Position numbers and translations under genes: made by a program. DNA of 15,051 nucleotides. Source: UBA11612 sp963976395. GTDB lineage: Bacteria > Pseudomonadota > Alphaproteobacteria > Rhodospirillales > Rhodospirillaceae. Below are positions 7,986 through 14,539 of this stretch, piece after piece. Every line of letters starts with the position of its first letter. Position 1 is the first letter of the stretch. Where the stretch lies: positions 1 to 15,051 of the forward strand of contig CAXBLG010000081.1 in NCBI GenBank assembly GCA_963976395.1, given 5' to 3'. The notes below the pieces were generated by a model. The model did not search any database. It saw only the letters and a program-made list of their open reading frames with translations, and was not told the origin of the DNA.

Positions 7986-8966
7986 CTAGTTTCGTACGAC
8001 CTGGGCGTCGCTGTACCCGTAGGATTTTACTTGGTCCAGCAGATCATCGGCCGCATTCTGATCGTCCAGTGGGCCTAACCGGACGCGAAAATACTGAACG
8101 CCATTCACTTCGACAGGCACAACAAGAGTTTCGCCAAAATCATCCAACTGTTGGGCCAAACGAAGAGCATTCGACTCTTCCGAGAATGCGCCGGCCTGGA
8201 CAAAGAGTCCGCCTCTTGGGATATCCGCCGGCCGGGCTTGAACCGGCAATTTCACCGGCGCAGTGGAAACGGCATTTGGGGCAACGGGAATCTGCACTGG
8301 GGCCGAGGCGCTGTCCGGCGGCGGTATTTCAGTTGTCGGAAGCGGAGGAAGATCGGCAGCAACAACGACGGTACGCGGCGACGAAATGATGACGGGCATG
8401 TCTCCCGGTTCACGGCTTAGCGCCAGATTCTTGATGTTCAAGCTCTCAGTGGGATCAATTTCGACACGTACACGGGTTATTCCCGCTTCATAAAATCCAA
8501 GCAACTGAGCGCCGCGACGCGAAACATCGATAATGCGACTACTTTTGAAGGGTCCGCGATCATTCACCCGCAGTCTGACACTGCGGCCATTCTCTAAATT
8601 GGTCACCCGAACAATGCTCGGCAAAGGTAAAGTGGGATGCGCGGCCGTCAAATCGTTCATATCGTAGATTTCGCCGTTTGCGGTGCGCTTGCCGTGGAAA
8701 TCTGGGCCATACCAAGAGGCAACCCCTTCTTGGACGTAACTGTAGTCCTCTGACGGGTAATACCAAACGTTGGCGATTTTGTAGGGCTTGCCCACCTTGT
8801 AGGTTACGCCGGGAGGCAACACGAACGCTGTGTTATCAGGAGGCTCGCTTGATGGAATTTGTGAAACCGGCCCCGGAGACGGTGTCGATGAACACCCGGC
8901 CAGCCCCCAAACGGAACACAGCAAGACAGCGAAAGTGCGAGTTGCTCGCGCGGAATGTGTCATCAC
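7986..8966 (-). CDS. rlpA: RlpA family septal-ring lytic transglycosylase lipoprotein with SPOR domain
   Basis: Predicted outer-membrane lipoprotein that cleaves glycan strands lacking stem peptides at the division site. The 326-residue protein has a lipobox LAGC with lipidation at Cys25. Next comes a double-psi beta-barrel RlpA domain from about GVASWYGPDFHGKRTANGE to VNDRGPF (81-140), then a Pro/Ala-rich linker (about 185-248) and a C-terminal SPOR domain (about 252-326). Glu99, His110 and Asp136 keep the exact spacing (11 and 26 residues) of the Pseudomonas aeruginosa RlpA catalytic set Glu120, His131, Asp157, so it should be active. SPOR domains bind denuded septal glycan. The frame begins GTG-ATG at 8966/8963, and either start works. 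The gene lies 82 nt after the MltB-type gene and 64 nt before the carboxypeptidase. Confidence 0.95.
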   Translation of the reverse strand: MMTHSARATRTFAVLLCSVWGLAGCSSTPSPGPVSQIPSSEPPDNTAFVLPPGVTYKVGKPYKIANVWYYPSEDYSYVQEGVASWYGPDFHGKRTANGEIYDMNDLTAAHPTLPLPSIVRVTNLENGRSVRLRVNDRGPFKSSRIIDVSRRGAQLLGFYEAGITRVRVEIDPTESLNIKNLALSREPGDMPVIISSPRTVVVAADLPPLPTTEIPPPDSASAPVQIPVAPNAVSTAPVKLPVQARPADIPRGGLFVQAGAFSEESNALRLAQQLDDFGETLVVPVEVNGVQYFRVRLGPLDDQNAADDLLDQVKSYGYSDAQVVRN

Positions 8967-8988
8967 CTAGCGCCGAAAAATGAGTTCC

Positions 8989-9004
8989 CTACAATATCTT
9001 GTAG
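8989..9004. promoter_or_regulatory. Perfect palindrome upstream of rlpA
   Basis: CTACAA (8989-8994) and TTGTAG (8999-9004) are perfect inverted copies separated by four bases, 23-38 nt upstream of the first rlpA start codon and inside the 82-nt gap behind the MltB-type gene. A dyad in that position is where an operator or the -10 region of an rlpA promoter would lie. It has no T-run, so it is not an intrinsic terminator. A six-base arm can occur by chance. Confidence 0.25.
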
Positions 9005-9048
9005 TGTAATCAAGAAGCCAGGCTCTGACAAGGCGAAGCCGCCACGGC

Positions 9049-10305
9049 TTAGGGCTTTGCGCCTGGCTCGATGCCTGACTTTACCAGAACAGCGTTCGCA
9101 AGTTCCCGATCAGCATAGCCATCTGCAGTCAGTCCGTTTGCGGTTTGGAAAGATTTGACCGCGCGGCGACTTCCGCTTCCCAAAATACCGTCTGCCTCGC
9201 CATTCAGATGTTCGAGGGCAATCAGACCTCTTTGTAAATCGATAACTTCGGACCGTGACAGGGGCTCGTCGGTGCGAGGCTGTGCAACCAGCGGCCCCAT
9301 CCCCGCCAAGCGATCTGCAAGATGCCCAATGGCGATGGCATAGAAGACCGAGCGATTCCAATTCAACACCACGTTGTAGTTATCATAAACTAGGAATGCA
9401 GCCCCTTCTGCGCCTTCGGGAATAATGAGGGCCGCAGTGATGTCGGCAAGCGGGAGAGATCCGCCATCGGCCCGCTTGACCCCAAGATCCGCCCACTGCT
9501 GTAGAGGTAGCTTGGTTTCTTTTGCGGAGGCACTCACGCTGGCCAAATCAATATCGAAGCCCTCAGGCAACCTAACCTCCCGTCCCCATGTGAAGCCGAA
9601 GTTCCAGCCGAGATGGTGCAGATAGTTCGCCGCCGAGCCCAAAGCATCGGGGATGCTATTCCAGAGGTCCACACGCCCATCGCCGTCCCGGTCAATCGCA
9701 TGAGCAAGAAAGGTAGACGGCATAAACTGTGTGTGGCCCATCGCCCCGGCCCAGGAACCGGTCATGGACTTGGCATCAATGTGGCCGCGTTCAAGAATCG
9801 TCAAAGCATCGAAAAGCTCGCGCCGAAACATAGCTTCGCGGCGACCGTCGAAAGAAAGAGTCGCAAGCGCGCCGACAACCGGAAACCCTCCCTTGATGCG
9901 CCCAAAGTTGGTTTCCAGTCCCCAAAACGCGACAAGAAAACGCCCCGGAACACCATATTCTCGCTCTAACGCCGTCAACAGATTCGCGTGACGGCGCATC
10001 ATGTCCTGCCCATCTTTGATGCGCGCGTCGGTTACCGCCCGACCAAGATAACGCGAAAAAGTTTGGGTGAACTCTGGCTGGCGACGATCCAACTCAACAA
10101 CCCTAGGGTCAAGTTCTAGATCGGCCAAAGCCTGCTCTAATACCCCAGCGGAAATACCGCGCTGAGCCGCCTCTGTCTTCACACCGGAAAGCCATGCGGA
10201 AAAGTCACGGCCGACTTCGTCTGCCCGCACTTCAGGAGATGTGGAAAACAAAGCCAAGACAAAGAGCCCAGCTAAGCTGCTATAGGCGAATATATTTTGA
10301 TTCAT
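9049..10305 (-). CDS. mltB: Lytic murein transglycosylase, MltB family, with C-terminal peptidoglycan-binding domain
   Basis: Periplasmic lytic transglycosylase that cleaves the MurNAc-GlcNAc bond to form 1,6-anhydro-MurNAc ends. The 418-residue precursor has a signal peptide of about 28 residues (hydrophobic core SLAGLFVLALF, cleavage near VRA-DE). The slt/MltB catalytic domain follows, with the catalytic glutamate in GLETNFGR (Glu131), GSWAGAMGHTQFMPSTF (173-189) and DRDGDGRVDLW (195-205), resembling the calcium-binding EF-hand loop of E. coli Slt35. A peptidoglycan-binding type 1 domain fills about 350-408 (SEVIDLQRGLIAL to RRAVKSFQTANGL). There is no lipobox, so it is a soluble periplasmic form. 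It is the first gene of the minus-strand block. A short hairpin (9036-9050) overlaps its stop codon without a T-run. The Shine-Dalgarno is weak (AGGGT next to the ATG). Confidence 0.93.
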   Translation of the reverse strand: MNQNIFAYSSLAGLFVLALFSTSPEVRADEVGRDFSAWLSGVKTEAAQRGISAGVLEQALADLELDPRVVELDRRQPEFTQTFSRYLGRAVTDARIKDGQDMMRRHANLLTALEREYGVPGRFLVAFWGLETNFGRIKGGFPVVGALATLSFDGRREAMFRRELFDALTILERGHIDAKSMTGSWAGAMGHTQFMPSTFLAHAIDRDGDGRVDLWNSIPDALGSAANYLHHLGWNFGFTWGREVRLPEGFDIDLASVSASAKETKLPLQQWADLGVKRADGGSLPLADITAALIIPEGAEGAAFLVYDNYNVVLNWNRSVFYAIAIGHLADRLAGMGPLVAQPRTDEPLSRSEVIDLQRGLIALEHLNGEADGILGSGSRRAVKSFQTANGLTADGYADRELANAVLVKSGIEPGAKP

Positions 10306-10326
10306 ACCCTAACACTGCCGCCCAAA

Positions 10327-10339
10327 TTCGTGAATTGGC
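10327..10339 (-). promoter_or_regulatory. 13-bp element, copy in front of mltB
   Basis: On the minus strand this reads GCCAATTCACGAA and ends 21 nt before the mltB start codon. An identical 13-mer occurs on the plus strand in front of the divergent cyclase gene (10528-10540). The two copies are a perfect inverted pair 188 nt apart, each in the same orientation relative to the gene it precedes. This fits a shared regulator-binding or untranslated-leader element, although two sites at such different distances from the start codons could also be chance. Confidence 0.4.
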
Positions 10340-10527
10340 AAGGGCTTTAACGCTTGTTTTCGTAAGATGATCTCCTTGCTTCGCGAGAGCTGTACAGTGT
10401 GGAATTGTTGCAACCTTTCCGCTAAACTCCGGACTCTGGTGGGCTTATGGAACGGCTTGCTTTCCATTCAGGCCTTCTCAACGATTGGGTTTAGGGTTCG
10501 CCTAGAGCCGTTGAAGACGTGTTTTCG

Positions 10528-10540
10528 GCCAATTCACGAA
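10528..10540 (+). promoter_or_regulatory. 13-bp element, copy in front of the adenylate cyclase gene
   Basis: On the plus strand this reads GCCAATTCACGAA and ends 35 nt before the cyclase start codon. It is the mirror copy of the element in front of mltB. The identity stops exactly at 13 bases on both sides, so it is not the remnant of a longer duplication. The rest of the 270-nt divergent region (10306-10575) contains small palindromes, such as CTGTACAG at 10390-10397, but no convincing sigma-70 promoter and no gene that I can support. Confidence 0.4.
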
Positions 10541-10575
10541 ACGGTGAAGTGCTGAAAGTTTGGGGTAGTTGAAAT

Positions 10576-11703
10576 ATGGCAGATGAAGCGTTTTCCTATA
10601 GTTCCGGCGCTCTGGAAAGTGGTGACCAGCTCGTAGAGAGCGGTGGGTTCTTCACCGACTGGGTTTTAAACATGTTTGCCGGTGCGATTGATATTCAGCT
10701 CAATTCGCCGGTCCTGACAGTCGTTTATATCCTTATGCTTTTCGCTTTGGTGATTCTGCGTCTGTACACCGTCAATCCGATTAAGACCCTCGGCTGCCTC
10801 CTGATCTACATTTACACCATTGTCCAAGCCTACAACCTTTTCAGTAGCTCAACTTTTGTAACGGACTTCACCCCGACTGGTTGGCAAATGACCGCCAAGA
10901 GCCTCTGGTTTGCCGTCTTTTTTACCGGCGTTTGGGTGTGGGGCGTCTCGCGCGTGCTGCAGTCCTTTATCTTGGCGCTGGTCACAATGGGATTGGGACG
11001 ATTGCTTGCTCCAATCAATCCGCTGCGCCTTCTCAACAAGCTACGCAGCAGCGACGCCGACTTAGAGGCCATGGACGAAGGTTCAGCCAAAAATCCCAAG
11101 TCCCAGATGACCGCAATCATGTTCACGGACATAGTCGGGTATTCCAAACAGATGGGCGCAAACCAAGCCGCCATGCTGAAAAAACTCGATGTTCACAACG
11201 AGATCATGCGCAATCAGATCGTGCGCAATCGCGGCACTGTAATTAAAACCATCGGCGATGCCTTTATGGTGAGATTCCGTTCAGCTGAAAATGCCGTCCA
11301 GTGCGCGATGGACTGCCAAAAAGGAATCGGCGATTACAATAAGGGCAAGGAAGCGAACGATCAATTTCACATCCGCATCGGTATTCACATGGGCGAAGTC
11401 ATCCATACGGGAACCGACGTGTTCGGCGAAGGCGTGAACATTGCCGCGCGTATTGAACCGAAAGCCGACCCGGACGGTATCGCCGTGTCTGACGTCATTG
11501 CCAATGCGGCGCGCAATAAAGTCCCCGCGCACTTTATGAGTATGGGACGCCCGCCGATGAAAAATATTGCCAGCCCGCCCGAACTGTTCAAGGTCTTCGC
11601 ACTAGAAGAATCTGCCTCGCAGAAAGTCGCCAAAGCACCAGGTGCGGGTGCAGGAGCCGGCGCGCCGGCTGAGGCCGCTGCCGGGAACGTGTTTAAGATT
11701 TAA
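10576..11703 (+). CDS. Membrane-bound class III adenylate cyclase
   Basis: Predicted to make cyclic AMP from ATP. In the 375-residue protein, residues 1-45 are soluble. Hydrophobic stretches near 46-63, 70-89, 108-124 and 127-140 suggest a compact four-helix membrane module, and a class III cyclase homology domain spans about 176-342. Metal-binding aspartates are Asp185 (IMFTDIVGYS) and Asp228 (TIGDAF). Lys224 and Asp281 occupy the adenine-recognition positions, as in mammalian C2 domains, favouring ATP over GTP. Asn288 and Arg292 (GVNIAARIE) are the transition-state pair. The last 25 residues form a flexible Ala/Gly/Pro tail. I recognise no known sensor domain in the N-terminus. A GGGG-type Shine-Dalgarno lies about 10 nt before the ATG. 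It is the only plus-strand gene between two minus-strand blocks and overlaps the aldolase gene tail to tail by 11 nt. Confidence 0.92.
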   Translation: MADEAFSYSSGALESGDQLVESGGFFTDWVLNMFAGAIDIQLNSPVLTVVYILMLFALVILRLYTVNPIKTLGCLLIYIYTIVQAYNLFSSSTFVTDFTPTGWQMTAKSLWFAVFFTGVWVWGVSRVLQSFILALVTMGLGRLLAPINPLRLLNKLRSSDADLEAMDEGSAKNPKSQMTAIMFTDIVGYSKQMGANQAAMLKKLDVHNEIMRNQIVRNRGTVIKTIGDAFMVRFRSAENAVQCAMDCQKGIGDYNKGKEANDQFHIRIGIHMGEVIHTGTDVFGEGVNIAARIEPKADPDGIAVSDVIANAARNKVPAHFMSMGRPPMKNIASPPELFKVFALEESASQKVAKAPGAGAGAGAPAEAAAGNVFKI

Positions 11704-12421
11704 GGATATATCCGGGAACGGTTTCGCCGCCAAAAGCGAGAGCGTCCTCGGCGCCCTCTTGCCGGCCATAGGTTTTGAACTTCTCTAGAACCCGGTCCAT
11801 TTCCACATTTTCCAATAAGACCGGCTGTCCAGCTTGAAGAGCCGCATTGTATTGCGCGGCCAAGTTTTCCACTTCCCCGGCCAAAGCAAGTGCCGAGGCT
11901 GCATTACCGCCCAGGGCAATGACACCATGGTTCGCGAGCAAGCACGCCATACGCCCGTCTAGCGCGCGCACGGCATGGTCCGAAAGTTCCTGTGAACCGA
12001 AAGTGGCATAGGGGGCACACCTGATATCCGCGCCGCCGGCGACCGCGACCATATAGTGAAACGCAGGAATGCCCTGACCGGTGCAAGCCAACCCGACCGC
12101 ATGCCGAGAGTGGGTATGGACGACTGCACCGATATCAGAACGCGCTGCTAAAATATCGCGGTGAAATCGCCATTCGCTGGAGGGCTTACGCTTTCCAAAC
12201 CACGTTCCCGAAAAGGTTACGAGCGGAACGTCTGCCGGAGCTAGCCCTTCGTAAGCCATACCCGAGGGGCTAATGAAAAAACTTTCCGCATCGCGGCGCA
12301 CGCTCACGTTCCCTGAAGTTCCATGAGTTAATCCGCGCGCAGCGATTTCCTGGCATGTCAGAATTACAGACAGGCGTAAATCCTGATCATTTTCTCGGCA
12401 CTTCCCTTCCGGAGGAATCAT
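11693..12421 (-). CDS. ald2: Class II aldolase, fuculose-1-phosphate aldolase type; probable 5-methylthioribulose-1-phosphate aldolase
   Basis: Predicted zinc-dependent aldolase that splits 5-methylthioribulose-1-phosphate into DHAP and 2-(methylthio)acetaldehyde. The 242-residue protein aligns by eye with E. coli FucA along its length: GTSGNVSVR, PSSEWRFH with the catalytic Glu83, zinc ligands His102 and His104 in VVHTHSRH and His165 in LLANHGVIA, Tyr123 in IPAFHYMVA, CAPYATFG, and VLEKFKTYG with Tyr218. These match FucA Glu73, His92, His94, His155, Tyr113 and Tyr209. It is therefore FucA-like and not MtnB-like. Its place directly after mtnA (ATGA overlap, 12418-12421) suggests methylthioribulose-1-phosphate as substrate, as for Ald2 of the Rhodospirillum rubrum MTA shunt. 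The substrate is inferred from context; L-fuculose-1-phosphate or a dehydratase (MtnB) activity are the alternatives. Confidence 0.85.
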   Translation of the reverse strand: MIPPEGKCRENDQDLRLSVILTCQEIAARGLTHGTSGNVSVRRDAESFFISPSGMAYEGLAPADVPLVTFSGTWFGKRKPSSEWRFHRDILAARSDIGAVVHTHSRHAVGLACTGQGIPAFHYMVAVAGGADIRCAPYATFGSQELSDHAVRALDGRMACLLANHGVIALGGNAASALALAGEVENLAAQYNAALQAGQPVLLENVEMDRVLEKFKTYGRQEGAEDALAFGGETVPGYILKS

Positions 12422-13524
12422 TCCGCAGCGTCCCGCGTATGTTCGGGAAATAAATGACTGATTCCCTTTTCACTGGCCTCGCAAACGCCCCGTTCGGTGA
12501 TGAGACCGGTGATAAATTTTGCAGGGGTGACATCAAAGGCGATGTTCAAAGCCGGGCTATCATCGGGCGTAATTTGGACTTCGGAGATATGTCCGTCGCT
12601 CAGCTTGCCGGTAATGTGGGTGATTTCCCGATCGTTACCTTCCTCAATACGAATTTCGCGCCCGTCGGTGATCTCCCAATCTATTGTTGTGGACGGCAAC
12701 GCGACATAGAACGGCACTTGAGAGGCCGAAGCGGCAAGCGCTTTCAGGTAAGTGCCGACTTTATTACAAACATCGCCGGTGTAAGTGGTGCGGTCGCTGC
12801 CGACAACGACCATATGGACTTGGCCGCGCTGCATGAGATGCCCGCCCGTATTATCGGCGATGACGGTGTGGGGAACGCCGTGGGCACCGAGTTCGTATGC
12901 CGTTAATGCTGCGCCTTGATTGCGCGGGCGCGTCTCGTCCACCCAAACATGAACCGGAATGCCCGCATCGTACGCCATATAGATCGGCGCAAGAGCCGTG
13001 CCCCAATCCACACAAGCCAGCCATCCGGCATTACAATGGGTAAGGATGTTGAACGGCTCAGGTTTATTCAAGCGCTCCCAGAGTGCGCGTATGACCGCGA
13101 GGCCGTGTTCTCCGATTGCCTTGCAGGTAGAGACGTCAGCGTCGCAAATATCGGCGGCTTTTGCGTAGGCCGCAGCTATCCGTTGATCTGACGGCAGTGG
13201 CTGTAAATGCCGCTTCATCTGACTTATCGCCCAAGCGAGGTTTACGGCTGTCGGGCGCGCGTTCTGCAGATTCCGGCATGCGTTTTCTAGATTTGAATCG
13301 GACGGATCTACTCGCATCGCAAGAGCTAGTCCGTAAGCCGCCGTCGCGCCAATCAACGGTGCGCCGCGAACGTTCATATCGCGAATTGCACATTCAGCCT
13401 CATCGCAAGTGGACAGATATTGAATCTGGAATGTAAACGGCAGCTTTGTTTGGTCGATGATGCAAACGCGCCAGCCATCTTCAGCAAGCCATATCGTGCG
13501 GTAAGGACGGTCGCCGATTTTCAA
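12418..13524 (-). CDS. mtnA: S-methyl-5-thioribose-1-phosphate isomerase
   Basis: Converts 5-methylthioribose-1-phosphate to 5-methylthioribulose-1-phosphate, the second step after MTA phosphorolysis. The 368-residue protein belongs to the eIF2B-alpha/MtnA family. RDMNVRGAPLIGATAAYG (48-65) is the N-terminal signature, LTHCNAG carries the catalytic Cys164, and VGSDRT carries the catalytic Asp244, spaced exactly as Cys160 and Asp240 in the Bacillus subtilis enzyme. GDVCNKVGTY and PALNIAFDVTP complete the family pattern. The start is TTG (13522-13524), supported by a strong AAGGGGAT Shine-Dalgarno 8 nt upstream (13531-13538) and by the RPYRTIW beginning. No ATG occurs until residue 50, inside the conserved region. 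It lies 24 nt after mtnP and overlaps the aldolase gene by four bases. Confidence 0.95.
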   Translation of the reverse strand: MKIGDRPYRTIWLAEDGWRVCIIDQTKLPFTFQIQYLSTCDEAECAIRDMNVRGAPLIGATAAYGLALAMRVDPSDSNLENACRNLQNARPTAVNLAWAISQMKRHLQPLPSDQRIAAAYAKAADICDADVSTCKAIGEHGLAVIRALWERLNKPEPFNILTHCNAGWLACVDWGTALAPIYMAYDAGIPVHVWVDETRPRNQGAALTAYELGAHGVPHTVIADNTGGHLMQRGQVHMVVVGSDRTTYTGDVCNKVGTYLKALAASASQVPFYVALPSTTIDWEITDGREIRIEEGNDREITHITGKLSDGHISEVQITPDDSPALNIAFDVTPAKFITGLITERGVCEASEKGISHLFPEHTRDAAE

Positions 13525-13548
13525 ACTGAGATCCCCTTTGCGTCGCCG

Positions 13549-14436
13549 CTATTTTAATACACGACCCACTATGGGCTGCAATTTCCGAACGATGTTCGGA
13601 TCGCGCGCTGCCGGAGCCGTGATTATGGAAGCGTCTAGAGCCGTGTGACAGCCTCTATCGCAGCTGTGAGTTCGTGTACTCAGGCGGGGCACCATGGCTT
13701 TGATCAGCGCCCGCGCCCGCTCGGCATTGCTCATAAGCACTCGTACAACCTCATCCACCGTCACGGCGTCGTGGTTGGAGTGCCAACAATCGTAGTCCGT
13801 GACCATGGCAACTGTCGCATAACAAATTTCGGCTTCACGGGCGAGTTTGGCTTCAGGCATATTGGTCATGCCGATCACATCACATCCCCAGCTGCGGTAT
13901 AGATTCGACTCTGCCAGGGTTGAGAATTGAGGCCCCTCCATAGTGAGGTAGATCCCTCCCCGGTGATGCGCAGTATTTTCAGCCTTTACCGCGTCTTCAA
14001 GCTGATCGCCCAGACGCCCGCAAACCGGATGCGCCATGGATACGTGAGCGACAAGACCGGCCTCAAAGAACGTTTTTGCCCGCGCAAATGTGCGATCGAT
14101 GAACTGATCAACAATAACGAAAGTGCCCGGCGGCAAATCTTCCCGGAGCGAGCCGCAGGCGCTGAGGGAAATAATGTCGGTGACGCCGGACATTTTTAGA
14201 GCGCAGATGTTGGCACGGTAATTGAGTTCCGAGGGTGAGCGCTTGTGCCCCCGGCCGTGGCGGGGAAGAAATACAACCCGCTGACCGTCGATCTCACCGA
14301 TCAGTAATTCATCTGACGGGTCTCCGAAGGGCGTGGCAACTTTAACCCACTTCGCATCTTCCAGGCCGTCCATATCATAGACGCCGGAGCCCCCGATTAC
14401 GCCAATGACGGGTGAATTATCGGCTTGAGCAGTCAT
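13549..14436 (-). CDS. mtnP: S-methyl-5'-thioadenosine phosphorylase
   Basis: Cleaves 5'-methylthioadenosine with phosphate to adenine and 5-methylthioribose-1-phosphate, salvaging the by-product of polyamine and other SAM-dependent synthesis. It is a PNP/MTAP class 2 phosphorylase. Counting from the chosen start, the motifs are GVIGGSGVYDM near 12-22, PRHGRGHKRSPSELNYRANI near 58-77, MEGPQFST near 166-173, MTNMPEAKLAREAE near 190-203 and the base-binding TDYDCW near 213-218. I chose the ATG at 14434-14436 (295 residues) because AGGGG lies 6 nt upstream (14443-14447). The frame also has an ATG at 14460, giving eight extra residues, but with no usable Shine-Dalgarno. It is the first gene of the mtnP-mtnA-aldolase operon and diverges from the tRNA-Ser gene. 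Confidence 0.95.
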   Translation of the reverse strand: MTAQADNSPVIGVIGGSGVYDMDGLEDAKWVKVATPFGDPSDELLIGEIDGQRVVFLPRHGRGHKRSPSELNYRANICALKMSGVTDIISLSACGSLREDLPPGTFVIVDQFIDRTFARAKTFFEAGLVAHVSMAHPVCGRLGDQLEDAVKAENTAHHRGGIYLTMEGPQFSTLAESNLYRSWGCDVIGMTNMPEAKLAREAEICYATVAMVTDYDCWHSNHDAVTVDEVVRVLMSNAERARALIKAMVPRLSTRTHSCDRGCHTALDASIITAPAARDPNIVRKLQPIVGRVLK

Positions 14437-14482
14437 GTTAGTCCCCTGTTGGTGGCTCATGCCCGTTTTACACGGTCATACC

Positions 14483-14504
14483 AACTGAAAACAGTGTTTC
14501 AGTT
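14483..14504. promoter_or_regulatory. Perfect 8-bp inverted repeat between mtnP and tRNA-Ser, possible operator
   Basis: AACTGAAA (14483-14490) and TTTCAGTT (14497-14504) are exact inverted copies around a six-base centre. The dyad sits 47 nt upstream of the preferred mtnP start and 36 nt upstream of the tRNA 5' end, covering where the tRNA -35 box would be. A TTTTT run follows on the plus strand, so it resembles a terminator, but no plus-strand transcript is known to enter from the left. An operator for the mtn operon fits the position better. No regulator gene lies nearby. Confidence 0.4.
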
Positions 14505-14521
14505 TTTGCCCCGAGGTTTGC

Positions 14522-14527
14522 TATAAG
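14522..14527 (+). promoter_or_regulatory. Probable -10 box of the tRNA-Ser promoter
   Basis: TATAAG lies 12 nt before the first base of the tRNA, which would put the transcription start a few bases upstream of the mature 5' end. The matching -35 is poor: TTCAGT (14498-14503) with an 18-nt spacer, inside the right arm of the dyad. The -10 is therefore the better-supported half. Confidence 0.4.
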
Positions 14528-14539
14528 CCCCTCCGAGAC

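Noticed and set aside
10367..10555. Plus-strand 62-codon frame in the mltB-cyclase gap
   Set aside because: No Shine-Dalgarno, an atypical Cys/Leu/Trp-rich composition and no recognisable pattern. It ends 20 nt before the cyclase, but I cannot support it as a gene.
10306..10575. CtrA-type TTAA-N7-TTAA site in the divergent region
   Set aside because: Only one TTAA half (10347-10350) is present, and the second half does not match.
12454..12906. Plus-strand frame of 150 codons
   Set aside because: It is antisense to the conserved C-terminal half of mtnA, including the catalytic aspartate region, so it is a shadow.
14437..14482. SAM- or SAH-type riboswitch in the mtnP leader
   Set aside because: The leader is too short and shows no paired helices of a known SAM riboswitch class.
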